A DNA stretch of 64,000 nucleotides, taken from positions 591,321 through 655,320 of the forward strand of contig NZ_HE978575.1 in NCBI RefSeq assembly GCF_000311845.1, read 5' to 3'. The stretch is from Enorma massiliensis phI (GTDB lineage Bacteria; Actinomycetota; Coriobacteriia; Coriobacteriales; Coriobacteriaceae). Made by a program: the position numbers and the translations under genes. The notes below the pieces were generated by a model that had not been told where the DNA came from, did no database searches, and saw only the letters and a program-made list of their open reading frames with translations. Below are positions 1 through 8,505 of this stretch, piece by piece (the first letter of the stretch is position 1; each line of letters starts with the position of its first letter).

Positions 1-58
1 CTATGCGGGTGGTTCTGATTGCATGCGCGTCGCCATGTGAGTGTTGTCGCCTGCTTGG

Positions 59-410
59 CGCGCGTCGCACACCTTTGGGCGAGATTTGGACGTTCGGAGC
101 GTTGTCAGGCGAGATTCGGGCGCCCGGGGAAATTTGACGCCTAGGGCGTTGTCGGGCGAGATTCGGACATCTGGGGCGTTTCGGGGCGATATTTCGCCGC
201 ACAGGACCCGCGCTATGACGGAATCTCGCCCAACGATGCCTCGAACATCCGAAAACTGCCCAACAATCACGAAGGTCGAGGCGCGCTTGATTTGGGTGCC
301 TTGATAAAGGCTCGCCAAATTAATGGCCACTTGAATAATGGTCTGCCCAATTACTTGAATAATGGCCTGCTCGGTTGAAAGGTAACGGCCTACCTTATTG
401 AAAGTCCGTC
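59..410. repeat. Palindromic array with 30-bp period (PAL30, locus 1)
   Basis: Left arm: units ending in GGGC or AGGC at about 80, 110, 157 and 187, most followed by a GAGATTYGGAC-like block. Right arm: the reverse complement, with GCCCAAC at 228 and 258, exactly 30 bp apart. The centre is near 190-215 and holds TTTCGCCG. One unit between 110 and 157 is shortened. Further decayed right-arm-like units (CTTGAATAATGGYCTGC twice, near 332 and 357) run to about 400. A second array with the same unit plan lies at 30603-30900. Two opposed ORFs that cross this stretch are a by-product of the repeats and are not called as genes. Function is unknown. Confidence 0.75.
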
Positions 411-486
411 TGGATAAAGATTGTTAGATTCGGTGGGCGAAAACCCGTCATGCAGCGTTCTGACAAGGTCTTATTTTTTTGGCGAC

Positions 487-999
487 CTATGCTTTAGGTT
501 GGCGCTGCTTACCGGTGAAGCGCGCGACGTCGATACGCCACACCGCCGTGCGGTCGAGCACGCCCGGGCCGAGCGCTTGCGGTGCGCCGTGAGCCATGTG
601 CTCCATGATGCGCGTGAGGCCGTAGACCTTGTCTTCGCCGCTAGCGATGGGGTAGATGCGCCCCGTCCCCATGATGCTCCGGTACGCAAAGGAGTACGAG
701 CACGCGTACGGCCCGGTGATGACGCCATCTTCGCAGTCCATCTCGATCGCGACGTCGACCCCGGCGTTTCCGTTTGCCCCAAATGCCGCGGCCTTGCGTC
801 CCGCGCCAGCTGAATGCAGCCAAAGCGTTAGGCGGGGAGTGCCGGATTCGTCCAGTTCCCAGTCGTAGCCAAAGCTCATGGGAACGATGAACATTCCCTC
901 TTCGTCAACGGCGCCGACGCGAACGGTTTGGCAGCTATCGACGATTGCCCGCAGCTCACTCGTTTCGCGTACCTCGCGTTTTGCCAGTCTCATGTTCAA
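487..999 (-). CDS. Nim/PNPOx-like flavin-binding protein
   Basis: A 170-residue protein of the pyridoxamine-5'-phosphate-oxidase-like split-barrel superfamily, most like the 5-nitroimidazole-resistance (NimA-type) group. The N-terminal half has the pattern RLAKREV..., then RVGAVDEEGMFIVPMSFGY, then a strand ending in LWLHSAGAGRKAAA, which is the usual arrangement for binding the flavin phosphate. A short helix near the C-terminus (YGLTRIMEHMAHG) fits family members. Proteins of this group bind FMN or heme; the substrate is unknown and nitroimidazole reduction is only a family association. It is a single leftward gene. The region just upstream on its strand (1000-1060) is AT-richer and probably holds its promoter. 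Confidence 0.8.
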   Translation of the reverse strand: MNMRLAKREVRETSELRAIVDSCQTVRVGAVDEEGMFIVPMSFGYDWELDESGTPRLTLWLHSAGAGRKAAAFGANGNAGVDVAIEMDCEDGVITGPYACSYSFAYRSIMGTGRIYPIASGEDKVYGLTRIMEHMAHGAPQALGPGVLDRTAVWRIDVARFTGKQRQPKA

Positions 1000-1605
1000 C
1001 GTGAGCCCCCTAGCATGGTTGACGTAATTACTTTACGCAACCAATCATATAGCGAGGCTTGTATGGGCATTCGTTCGGCTGCGATTTTATAAATTCTCGC
1101 CCTCATGGCCAATTTAGTACGGTTAGTGGTGCTTGGGAGCACCTAGCGCTGCTGAAGAGCGTTGTGGAGTGGTCCAGGCAGGGTGCCTTTTGCCCGATTA
1201 TCGATGGCAATCATGAATAAGCCCCCAAAATGAGGTTTAGCTGGGCGTGCGCCGCTTCTTAACTACCACCAATCATATTAAATTGACCATGAGAGTAAAC
1301 TGCTGTGCTTCCTAACGGCGCGGGCACGTTCGTCGCGAAGCCGCTGCCTGCTCGTTGTCGATATGCGTATTCTCTGCTTGCAAGATGTGCGTGCGAGTCG
1401 GAGCTGCCCGAGTTGCAGGCAAGCAGCCGAGACATGGCCCCGGGAGCCCATTCACCGTGGTTTCTCCGTGGGATGCGCGCGCCGTGTGTATCGTCCGTGC
1501 GCCAAAGGGATAGAGTTAAGCAGTCTGAGTATGTCCATCGGGGGCGGTTCTGGGGCGCGACGGGTGTCGCGCGGCGCGAACTACCTCCTGTGAAAAGGGA
1601 ACCAC
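1000..1605. other. Gene-poor stretch upstream of secA
   Basis: About 600 bases with no ORF I can support. Short ORFs on both strands (1305-1646, 1363-1593, 1259-1633) lack a convincing ribosome binding site and resemble no family I recognise. Upstream parts are AT-richer (1020-1110, 1250-1300) and probably hold divergent promoters for the Nim-like gene and for secA. The last bases before secA carry a GAAAAGGGAACC ribosome binding site. A long untranslated secA leader is possible, but I saw no SecM-like reading frame. Confidence 0.5.
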
Positions 1606-4431
1606 ATGGGATTCGTCTCAAAACTCCTTTCAATCGGCTCCGATAAGGAGCTCAAGCGCTATCAGAAGGTTGTCGAGAAGATCAACGGTCTCGAGCCCAC
1701 CTACGAGAAGATGGACGACGAGGAGCTCGCCCACCAGACCGAGCTCTTCCGCGAGCGCTATGCGAACGGCGAGTCGCTCGACAGCATGCTACCCGAGGCG
1801 TTTGCCGTGGTTCGCGAGGCGTCCAAGCGCACCACCGGCCTCCGCCACTTCGATGTGCAGCTCATCGGCGGCATGACGCTCCATGACGGCCAGATTGCAG
1901 AGATGAAGACCGGTGAAGGCAAGACGCTCGTCTCAACGCTCGCCGGCTACCTCAACGCGATTTCCGGCAAGGGCGTGCACATCGTCACCGTGAACGATTA
2001 CCTCGCCAAACGCGACTCTGAGTGGATGGGCCAGATCTACCGCTTCCTCGGCATGAAGGTCGGCCTTTTGCAGAACGGCATGCCGCTCATGCAGAAGCGT
2101 CCTGCCTACGAGGCAGATGTCACGTACGGCACCAACTCGGAGTTCGGCTTCGATTACCTTCGTGACAACATGGTGCTTCGCGCTTCGCAGCGCGTGCAGC
2201 GCGGCCATGCCTTTGCCATCGTGGACGAGGTCGACTCGATTCTTATCGACGAGGCGCGCACCCCGCTCATCATCTCCGGCGCCGGCACCAAGTCGGCGAG
2301 CACCTACAAGGACTTCGCCCGCGCGGTCCGCGGTCTTAAGCGCGCCCCCGAGGTCGAGCGCGATCCGCTCTCTCCCGAGCCCGCCCCCGAGCCCGACGGC
2401 GATTTCGTGATGGACGAGGCCAAGCACACCATCGCAGCAACCGAGCAGGGCTTGAAGAAGATCGAGAAGCGCCTCGGCATCGACGACATCTACGCCGACC
2501 TTTCCGGCCAACTCGTGAACCACCTGCAGCAGGCGCTCAAGGCCCAGTACATGTTCCACCGCGACAAGCAGTACGTGGTCACGAACGGCGAGGTCAAGAT
2601 CGTCGACGAGTTCACGGGCCGCATCATGGAAGGCCGTCGCTATTCCGATGGCCTCCACCAGGCCATCGAGGCCAAAGAAGGCGTGCTCGTGCGCGAGGAG
2701 AACCAGACGCTCGCCACGATCACCCTGCAGAATTACTTCCGCCTCTACGATAAGCTTGCCGGCATGACCGGTACCGCCATCACCGAGGATGCCGAGTTCC
2801 GCGAGATCTACAACCTGCCCGTGCAGGTCATTCCGCCCAACAAGCCGGTGGTCCGTAAAGACCATGACGACCTCGTGTACCGCACGATCGATGCCAAGTA
2901 TCGCGCCGTCGCCGATGAGGTTGCCGAGCGCCACGCCGAGGGCCAGCCCGTGCTCGTGGGCACCGTCTCCATCGAGAGCTCCGAGCGCTTGTCGCGCCTG
3001 CTCAACAAGCGCGGGATCAAGCACGAGGTCCTGAACGCAAAGTTCCACGAGCGCGAGGCGCACATCGTTGCGCAGGCCGGCCGCTTGGGCGCTGTGACCA
3101 TCGCAACGAACATGGCAGGCCGTGGTACGGACATCCTGCTCGGCGGCAACCCCGAGGAGCTCGCGAACGAGATGGTCGAGGCAAAGGGGCTCGACCCCGA
3201 GGCCGAGGGCTACGAGGAGCTTCGGGCGGCAGCCTATGAGGAGGCGCTCAAGCAGGCCCGCGAGACGTGCGCCCGCGAGCGCGAGCAAGTGCTTGCGGCG
3301 GGCGGCCTCACCGTGATCGGCACCGAGCGGCACGAGAGCCGCCGTATCGATAACCAGCTCCGCGGCCGTGCCGGCCGTCAGGGAGATCCCGGTGAGACGC
3401 AGTTCTACCTCTCGCTCGAGGACGACCTCATGCGGCTCTTTGGCGGCGACAAGATGGACCGCATCTCGAACCTCATGTCGTCGGCCGATATGGACGACCT
3501 GCCCATCCAGCATAAATTCATCTCCAAGGCCGTCGAGGGCGCGCAGCGCAAGGTCGAGAACATCAACTTCTCCATGCGTAAGAACGTGCTCGAGTACGAC
3601 GACGTCATGAACAAGCAGCGCCAGGTCATCTACGCCGAGCGTAACAAGGTGCTCGACGGCAAAGACCTCGCCGGGCACATCACCGACGTCATGGCCGATA
3701 CCGTGGAGCGTTGCGTCGCCGAGTTCTGCCCCAAGGACTCCAAGAAGGGCGAGCGCGATTTCGAGGGCCTGCATAAGTGGATCGTCGAGCTCACCGGCCG
3801 CACGGATGCGCCGCAGATCGATGACGAGGACGCGAGCTTCAGCGCGATCAACGAGCAGGTGCTCGCCTATGTCAAGGATTGCTACGACCAGAAGGCCGAG
3901 CGTGTGGGCGAGGAGCTCATGCGCGAGCTCAACACGCAGGTCATGCTCCGCGTGATCGATACGCGCTGGATGAGCTACCTGCAGGAGATGGACTACCTCA
4001 AGCAGGGCATCGGGCTCCGCGGCTTCGGCCAGCGCGACCCGCTCGTGGAGTACAAGAGCGAGGCGTTCCGCGCGTTCCAGATGCTCGTGGACACCATGTA
4101 CGAGGACTACCTGCGCACCATCCTGCGCATCGAGGTCAAGCAGGCCCCGCGCGCCGCGCAGCAGGCGGCCGAGGAGCCCGCGGAGCTCTCGGGCGCGACG
4201 TACTCCGGCCCGGCCGATGTCGATGGCGAGGGAGGCTCCTCGACCATTCGTCGCGAGGCCGCCGCGCAGGCTGCCAACGCTGCTGGCCGCGCGCCGGCAC
4301 CCGCACGGGGTACGGTCAAGACCTACGTCAAGGCCGAGAGCGGCGACCCGTACGCCAATGTGGGGCGCAACGACCCCTGCCCCTGCGGTAGCGGCAAGAA
4401 ATTCAAGAACTGCCACGGTAGGAACCGCTAA
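1606..4431 (+). CDS. secA: Preprotein translocase ATPase SecA
   Basis: The 941-residue motor ATPase of the Sec pathway; it drives unfolded preproteins through SecYEG at the membrane. Visible features are the Walker A motif MKTGEGKT at residues 100-107, the DEVD Walker B box at 207-210, a preprotein-crosslinking region after about 225, the motif TNMAGRGTDILLGGNPEE in the second helicase domain, and QLRGRAGRQGDPG. The C-terminus carries the zinc/SecB-binding tail NDPCPCGSGKKFKNCHG. Length is typical of actinobacterial SecA1. The start is set by the family N-terminus MGFVSKLLSIGSDKELKRYQ and a ribosome binding site just upstream. The stop codon TAA overlaps the prfB ATG by one base (TAATG), implying translational coupling. 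Confidence 0.98.
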   Translation: MGFVSKLLSIGSDKELKRYQKVVEKINGLEPTYEKMDDEELAHQTELFRERYANGESLDSMLPEAFAVVREASKRTTGLRHFDVQLIGGMTLHDGQIAEMKTGEGKTLVSTLAGYLNAISGKGVHIVTVNDYLAKRDSEWMGQIYRFLGMKVGLLQNGMPLMQKRPAYEADVTYGTNSEFGFDYLRDNMVLRASQRVQRGHAFAIVDEVDSILIDEARTPLIISGAGTKSASTYKDFARAVRGLKRAPEVERDPLSPEPAPEPDGDFVMDEAKHTIAATEQGLKKIEKRLGIDDIYADLSGQLVNHLQQALKAQYMFHRDKQYVVTNGEVKIVDEFTGRIMEGRRYSDGLHQAIEAKEGVLVREENQTLATITLQNYFRLYDKLAGMTGTAITEDAEFREIYNLPVQVIPPNKPVVRKDHDDLVYRTIDAKYRAVADEVAERHAEGQPVLVGTVSIESSERLSRLLNKRGIKHEVLNAKFHEREAHIVAQAGRLGAVTIATNMAGRGTDILLGGNPEELANEMVEAKGLDPEAEGYEELRAAAYEEALKQARETCAREREQVLAAGGLTVIGTERHESRRIDNQLRGRAGRQGDPGETQFYLSLEDDLMRLFGGDKMDRISNLMSSADMDDLPIQHKFISKAVEGAQRKVENINFSMRKNVLEYDDVMNKQRQVIYAERNKVLDGKDLAGHITDVMADTVERCVAEFCPKDSKKGERDFEGLHKWIVELTGRTDAPQIDDEDASFSAINEQVLAYVKDCYDQKAERVGEELMRELNTQVMLRVIDTRWMSYLQEMDYLKQGIGLRGFGQRDPLVEYKSEAFRAFQMLVDTMYEDYLRTILRIEVKQAPRAAQQAAEEPAELSGATYSGPADVDGEGGSSTIRREAAAQAANAAGRAPAPARGTVKTYVKAESGDPYANVGRNDPCPCGSGKKFKNCHGRNR

Positions 4432-5555
4432 TGGCCGAGGAGAGCATCACGGCCGAGGCGCTCGACGCCTTGGCGGCGCGCCTCGATGAGGTTGAGGTCT
4501 ATCTGCATCTGGACGAGAAACGCGAGCGCGCGGCGGAGCTCGAGCGCCAGAGCGCCCAGCCGGGCTTCTGGGATGATGCCGAGCATGCGCGCGCAGTCAT
4601 GGCAGAGCTCTCGGCGGCGCGCGATGATGTGAAGGCCGTCGAGGATGCCCGCTCGGAGCTTGCCGACGCGCGCGCCGCGCTTGAGCTCGCCGGCGAGATG
4701 GGGGACGACCCCGAGGCGGCCGGCTTGGTGGCCGAGGCCGCGTCCACGGCCGAGGCTTTGGGCCGCTCCATTGATCAGCTGGAGCTGACGAGTTGGTTTA
4801 CCGGAGAGTTCGACCACGGCGATGCCATCGTGACCATCAAGCCCGGCCAGGGTGGCTTGGAGGCCCAGGACTGGACCTTCATGCTGTTCAAGATGTATAT
4901 GAAGTACTGTGCGCGCCACGGCTGGAAGGTCACGGTCAACGACTGCCCGGCGGCCGAGCAGATTGGCATCGACCGTGCGACCTTCACCGTGGAGGGCAAG
5001 GACGCGTTCGGGATGCTCCGCGCCGAGGCCGGCGTGCACCGCTTGGTGCGCATCAGCCCCACGGATGCTAAGAAGCGCCGCCAGACCACGTTCGCGGGCG
5101 TGGAGGTCATCCCCGTGCTGCCCGACGACATCGACATCGAGATTGCGCCCGACGATATCCGTGTGGATGTGTACCACGCGAGCGGCCCCGGCGGCCAGGG
5201 CGTGAACACGACGGACTCCGCCGTGCGCGTGACGCACCTGCCTACAGGCATCGTCGTGACCTGCCAGAACGAGCGCTCGCAGATCCAGAACAAGGCCGCG
5301 TGCATGCAGATCTTGAAGGCGCGCCTGTACGAGCTGGAACTGCAGAAGCGTGAGGACAAGCTCGATGAGATCCGCGGTCCCAAGACCGAGATCGGCTTCG
5401 GCAACCAAATCCGCAGCTACGTGCTCTATCCGTACCAGATGGTCAAGGATCTCCGTACCGGCGTGGAGACCGGCAACGTCGACGCCGTTCTGGAGGAGGG
5501 CGACCTGGATCCGTTCATCATCGGCTACCACCGTTGGGCCACGAGCGCCGAATGA
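4431..5555 (+). CDS. prfB: Peptide chain release factor 2 (RF2)
   Basis: A 374-residue class I release factor that recognises UGA/UAA and triggers peptidyl-tRNA hydrolysis. The catalytic GGQ is at residues 254-256 in HASGPGGQGVNTTDSAVR. The whole protein is in one frame from ATG 4431, so the programmed +1 frameshift (in-frame UGA near codon 26) that autoregulates many prfB genes is absent; expression is instead coupled to secA by the TAATG overlap. The stop-codon-reading tripeptide, normally SPF in RF2, reads S209-P210-T211 here (VHRLVRISPTDAKKRR). The neighbouring RF2 signatures DIDIEI and the QIRSYVL region are intact, so the RF2 call is firm. The TGA stop is also the first three bases of a TGAGACAAAGGTGCCAGG repeat. 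Confidence 0.97.
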   Translation: MAEESITAEALDALAARLDEVEVYLHLDEKRERAAELERQSAQPGFWDDAEHARAVMAELSAARDDVKAVEDARSELADARAALELAGEMGDDPEAAGLVAEAASTAEALGRSIDQLELTSWFTGEFDHGDAIVTIKPGQGGLEAQDWTFMLFKMYMKYCARHGWKVTVNDCPAAEQIGIDRATFTVEGKDAFGMLRAEAGVHRLVRISPTDAKKRRQTTFAGVEVIPVLPDDIDIEIAPDDIRVDVYHASGPGGQGVNTTDSAVRVTHLPTGIVVTCQNERSQIQNKAACMQILKARLYELELQKREDKLDEIRGPKTEIGFGNQIRSYVLYPYQMVKDLRTGVETGNVDAVLEEGDLDPFIIGYHRWATSAE

Positions 5556-5625
5556 GACAAAGGTGCCAGGTGAGACAAAGGTGCCAGGCACATTTGTCTC
5601 ATTGACCCATTTTGGGACGGGGTCA
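5553..5625. repeat. PAL31 palindrome with a duplicated half-unit, plus hairpin
   Basis: TGAGACAAAGGTGCCAGG occurs twice in tandem (5553-5570 and 5571-5588), followed by CACATTTGTCTCA, so the second copy forms a palindrome ending at 5601. Next comes a hairpin TGACCC...GGGTCA (5603-5625) followed by TTTTG, which could end the secA-prfB transcript. Related palindromes are at 38323, 44275 and 45905. The prfB stop codon lies inside the first half-unit. Confidence 0.75.
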
Positions 5626-5691
5626 TTTTGTCCTGCGCGTTTTGTGTTGCACTTCGTTTGACAGTGAAATCAACCCCGCAACAAAGAAGTG

Positions 5692-5720
5692 GCATCCGGA
5701 AATTTTCTTTCCGGATGCCG
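5692..5720. terminator. Perfect 12-bp-stem hairpin between convergent genes
   Basis: GGCATCCGGAAA and TTTCCGGATGCC pair perfectly around a five-base loop, between the rightward prfB and the leftward operon ending at 5765. There is no clear T-run on either side, so it could be a bidirectional terminator or only a structured boundary. Confidence 0.45.
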
Positions 5721-5764
5721 TGGCTCGACGCATCGGCTTATGCTGTGCAGAGGAACTTAATAAT

Positions 5765-6031
5765 CTACTCTGCTACAGAATAAAATAAGGACATAAAGTA
5801 CAGAATGAATAGAGCTGAAGCGGCTGCTGCAATAACGCGATGTCTCGTTCTATATGCTTGGTGGATAATTCCTCCGAAAAAGATCATGCTCGATAGTGAA
5901 AGAAGAATTCGTACCACACTACTAGGCAGGTCGAGGAAAATATCTAGCGTTGCGATTATCATGAGGCAAACTGATGAAACGACAACAATTGGGTCTAGGT
6001 CCCATTTTTGTTTCATTAAACGTCCCATCAT
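5765..6031 (-). CDS. Small membrane protein, immunity-like
   Basis: An 88-residue hydrophobic protein with three likely membrane segments (around IVVVSSVCLMIIATL, ILLSLSSMIFFGGII and AAAASALFILYFMSLF). I do not recognise a family. The start is taken at the ATG that overlaps the upstream stop codon as TAATG, which implies translational coupling to the secreted protein encoded just before it; an in-frame TTG at 6043 is less likely. A small basic membrane protein coupled to a secreted cysteine-containing protein is the usual arrangement for a bacteriocin immunity protein. That role is inference from context only. Base composition is AT-richer than the surrounding core genes. Confidence 0.6.
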   Translation of the reverse strand: MMGRLMKQKWDLDPIVVVSSVCLMIIATLDIFLDLPSSVVRILLSLSSMIFFGGIIHQAYRTRHRVIAAAASALFILYFMSLFYSVAE

Positions 6032-6438
6032 TAGAATAGGCAATTAAAGAGCCTATAGGCTGCTTGGGCCGTAGCGAATAAGGCCCCACCTGCGCCTGTT
6101 GAAATGTACCCAGCAATTACGCTTGCAGTCCCATTAACGTATAGTTCGTTCAGGCACTTCCTCTCCTTTGCGTTGAGCTGGACCTTATGGGGGACCGGCC
6201 TATTGTTTTTAAAGCCGTGCGAGTTACACCAAGCTTTTGAATATGAATCGGTGCAGCGACCGCGTTCAAAAGGAGTGATTTCGTAGCTCTCGTCGTACGA
6301 ATCGCCCACATACACTTGGCTGTCTTCTGACTGTATCGCGTCGTCTGCTTGAATCGCGTAGGCATTGGTAACGCACAACGAGCCAATAATAAGTTCGATG
6401 CAAATAATTGCAGTGAGACCTTTCGAAAGCTTGTTCAT
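6031..6438 (-). CDS. Secreted four-cysteine protein, bacteriocin-like
   Basis: A 135-residue protein with a classical Sec signal peptide (MNKLSKG, a hydrophobic core, then VTNAYA, probable cleavage after residue 28). The predicted mature part (about 107 residues) starts acidic, has four cysteines (in RCTDS, AWCNS, RKCLN and FNCLF), and ends in a glycine/alanine-rich hydrophobic stretch (ASVIAGYISTGAGGALFATA). Four cysteines could form two disulfides, fitting the thioredoxin-like gene just upstream. The ribosome binding site GGAAGGAG precedes the ATG. No family is recognised. A Sec-exported bacteriocin or toxin-like protein is my favoured reading, a general secreted protein the alternative. 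Confidence 0.65.
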   Translation of the reverse strand: MNKLSKGLTAIICIELIIGSLCVTNAYAIQADDAIQSEDSQVYVGDSYDESYEITPFERGRCTDSYSKAWCNSHGFKNNRPVPHKVQLNAKERKCLNELYVNGTASVIAGYISTGAGGALFATAQAAYRLFNCLF

Positions 6439-6505
6439 GCTGCTCCTTCCAAGATACGACGATGGTGTTCATCCGGGCTGTATTCACCTCCTCGCGGATG
6501 ACTTA

Positions 6506-7021
6506 TTAGCTGTTGTTGGATACATATTCTTTGATTAGGTCGAGTGATGCCTGTTCGCCTTCTGATGAACCTATGACGCGACCTTGGCCGTCAATAACGA
6601 GGACGGTCGGGACGTGCTCTAGGCCATATGCGTTATAGACACTTTTATCTTGGTCGAGATATATCGGGAATTCACCACGATGATTCTCTACATCAGAGAT
6701 GAGCGTATCTTCCGAAACGGTAAATAGGTTCTTGGCTATGGTCTCGTAGTCATCTGCCTTCACTATCTGATCAAGCAGCGATTCACAGTGCGGACACCAC
6801 GAGCCCCAGAATATCAGAAGGTTTTCTCCGTCTCGATTGAGCATATCGAAGTACCGCTGCCCACCTCCGAGATTAAAGTTAATTGCATTCTTGATTGGAA
6901 GTGATTGATGAGAATACGCCTTATGATGTTCGCTTGAAATGGGTTCCAATGTGGTTAAAACAAGAATGGCTAAGACGCCGAACAGAAGGAGGACCGATAA
7001 GAGAGCTTTCCTATGCTTCAT
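6506..7021 (-). CDS. Membrane-anchored thioredoxin-like thiol-disulfide oxidoreductase
   Basis: A 171-residue TlpA/ResA-like protein. It has an N-terminal signal anchor (basic MKHRKALLS, then LLLFGVLAILVLTTL), an extracytoplasmic thioredoxin fold with the redox motif WCPHC (C76, C79), and a later cis-proline segment HVPTVLVIDGQGRVIGSSEG. It probably exchanges disulfides outside the membrane. ATG at 7021 is chosen over the in-frame ATG at 7030 because AGGAG directly abuts the latter. It is first in a three-gene leftward operon with the secreted four-cysteine protein and a small membrane protein, so maturation or reduction of that protein is the likely job. Confidence 0.82.
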   Translation of the reverse strand: MKHRKALLSVLLLFGVLAILVLTTLEPISSEHHKAYSHQSLPIKNAINFNLGGGQRYFDMLNRDGENLLIFWGSWCPHCESLLDQIVKADDYETIAKNLFTVSEDTLISDVENHRGEFPIYLDQDKSVYNAYGLEHVPTVLVIDGQGRVIGSSEGEQASLDLIKEYVSNNS

Positions 7022-7238
7022 TTTCACCATCTCCTAGTCAAAGTATAAATTTAATAGTAAGAAAATAAAATAAGATATTAAAAAATATATGAAAACTTAT
7101 CTCTGAGTAATATGCATGATGCTTCATTTGGTGACGTGCGAAAACAGCGAGCGATTACAATTGGGATAAAGATAAGATTCACATCTATTTTGTATAAGAG
7201 ATACAATGTAATAGGCAAATTTATTTATAGGGGGCATT
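7022..7238. promoter_or_regulatory. AT-rich divergent promoter region with a palindrome
   Basis: This 217-base spacer separates the leftward thioredoxin operon from the rightward radical SAM gene and is the most AT-rich part of the window (runs such as TATTAAAAAATATATG). An inverted repeat TTGTAT-AAGAG-ATACAA at 7190-7206 lies about 30 bases before the radical SAM start and could be an operator or promoter element. Both transcription units probably start here, so co-regulation is possible. Confidence 0.5.
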
Positions 7239-8492
7239 ATGTCAATGAGGCTCTCAAAAAATGTCGTTCGCTTTCGTCTTGGGCAGGTGCCTGCGGTCGG
7301 GAACGTCGAAACGGGAGCCATTGTCGGTCTGAGCGGCAGCGGCGCAGCATTGTGCGATGCCATGGCGGCGCACGACGTTCCCGAGGAGGACGTGCCTGCA
7401 GATTGTGCCGAGCTCGTTGCCTACATGAAGCAGCACGGCTTCATTGAAGCTGGGACGGACGAGGGCGCAGTGCACCTCGGTCGGGCACGGCTTCGCTCGG
7501 CCTATCTCCACGTGACCAATCGGTGCAATCTTTCATGTGTTGGGTGCTACTCAAGGGATGAAGGACGCAACCGTGATGAGGATCCGACGTTTGACCAGCT
7601 GGCGCATGCCGTCGATGTGCTAGTTGAACTTGGTGTCGAGCAGTTGATTGTCTCGGGCGGTGAGCCGTTCCTACGAGAGGATCTTGCCGAGCTTGCTGCG
7701 CATGCCAAACAGGGCGGAATTGCCACGGTTATCATCCTTACCAACGGCATGCTTTGCACCGACGAACGTATCGCCCCGCTTGCAGGCAAGGTAGACACCA
7801 TTTCCGTCTCGTTTGATGGGCCGCCGTCGCAGAGCCCGTCCTATATTCGCGGCAAGCAGCTCTTTGACCGGCTGGTCGAGGTGATCAAACGCATCAAGGG
7901 TGCCGGCATTCAAGCGCATATTCTTCCAACGATTCATGCCAAGAACATAGACGACGTCCCGGCATACCTTGAGCTGGGTAAACAGCTCGGCGCTACCGTG
8001 GGCTTCAGCTTGCTGAGCGGACTTACCGGCACACTCGGCGACCTTGCACCGAGCGATGACGATTTCGTGCGCCTTGCCGAGGTCATGCAGGCGGCAGGGG
8101 CAACGGCGGGTGTTGACAGCGTCTTCCTTGATGGCGCGCAGCCAACCCTTCAAGCCTGTGCGTGCTGCGGAGCAGGCAAAACGGGTGTGAGCGTTGCCGC
8201 CGATGGCTCGGTGTATCCGTGTCACATGCTGCGCTATGCTCCATTTCTCTTGGGTAGTGCGTTTGAGGATTCAGCCGATACGTTGCGCGATTCGCTCGCT
8301 CGGTTTGCTTTGCCCACTGTCGACGAGCTCGACGGCTGCAAGGACTGTAACAAGCGCTATCTATGCGGAGGTGGTTGTAGAGCACGAGCTTATATGGAAT
8401 ATGGTCGCGCAGATTGCCGCGACCCATACTGTGCGTACAACAAGCGGTCGATTGAGGATGCCGTGAGCTTCGTGCTTGCGGCAATGGCGTGA
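7239..8492 (+). CDS. Radical SAM/SPASM protein, peptide-maturase type
   Basis: A 417-residue radical SAM enzyme. The first ~90 residues resemble a PqqD-like peptide-binding domain. The radical SAM core follows, with the cluster motif CNLSCVGC (CX3CX2C) after YLHVTNR and with VSGGEPFLRED. The C-terminal third has the SPASM cysteine pattern (CACCGAGKTGVSVAADGSVYPC in outline, later CKDC, YLCGGGCRARAY and DC...YC), binding auxiliary Fe-S clusters. Such proteins modify ribosomally made peptides or act as sulfatase maturases; no sulfatase gene is nearby. It starts at ATG 7239 (an in-frame ATG at 7245 is possible) after GGGGGC. A 23-codon ORF with a strong ribosome binding site follows 13 bases downstream and is a candidate substrate. 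Confidence 0.9.
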   Translation: MSMRLSKNVVRFRLGQVPAVGNVETGAIVGLSGSGAALCDAMAAHDVPEEDVPADCAELVAYMKQHGFIEAGTDEGAVHLGRARLRSAYLHVTNRCNLSCVGCYSRDEGRNRDEDPTFDQLAHAVDVLVELGVEQLIVSGGEPFLREDLAELAAHAKQGGIATVIILTNGMLCTDERIAPLAGKVDTISVSFDGPPSQSPSYIRGKQLFDRLVEVIKRIKGAGIQAHILPTIHAKNIDDVPAYLELGKQLGATVGFSLLSGLTGTLGDLAPSDDDFVRLAEVMQAAGATAGVDSVFLDGAQPTLQACACCGAGKTGVSVAADGSVYPCHMLRYAPFLLGSAFEDSADTLRDSLARFALPTVDELDGCKDCNKRYLCGGGCRARAYMEYGRADCRDPYCAYNKRSIEDAVSFVLAAMA

Positions 8493-8505
8493 AAGGAGTT
8501 TTCTA

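Noticed and set aside
59-410. CRISPR array
   Set aside because: Units have a 30-bp period, but the conserved part is interrupted and not separated by unique ~30-bp spacers; arms are inverted around a centre and no cas genes are near. The same holds for 30603-30900.
1933-4416. 827-residue ORF opposite secA
   Set aside because: Antisense ORF caused by high GC; the plus-strand frame is a clear SecA with all motifs.
4431-4540. Programmed +1 frameshift in prfB
   Set aside because: The frame is open from the ATG; there is no in-frame UGA with a CUU slip site near codon 26.
4428-5591. 387-residue ORF opposite prfB
   Set aside because: Antisense to a well-defined RF2 gene.
6266-6487. Overlapping leftward ORF starting at GTG 6487 after GAGGAG
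   Set aside because: The ribosome binding site touches the GTG; the frame runs out of phase over the secreted-protein gene. A short leader peptide is possible but not supported.
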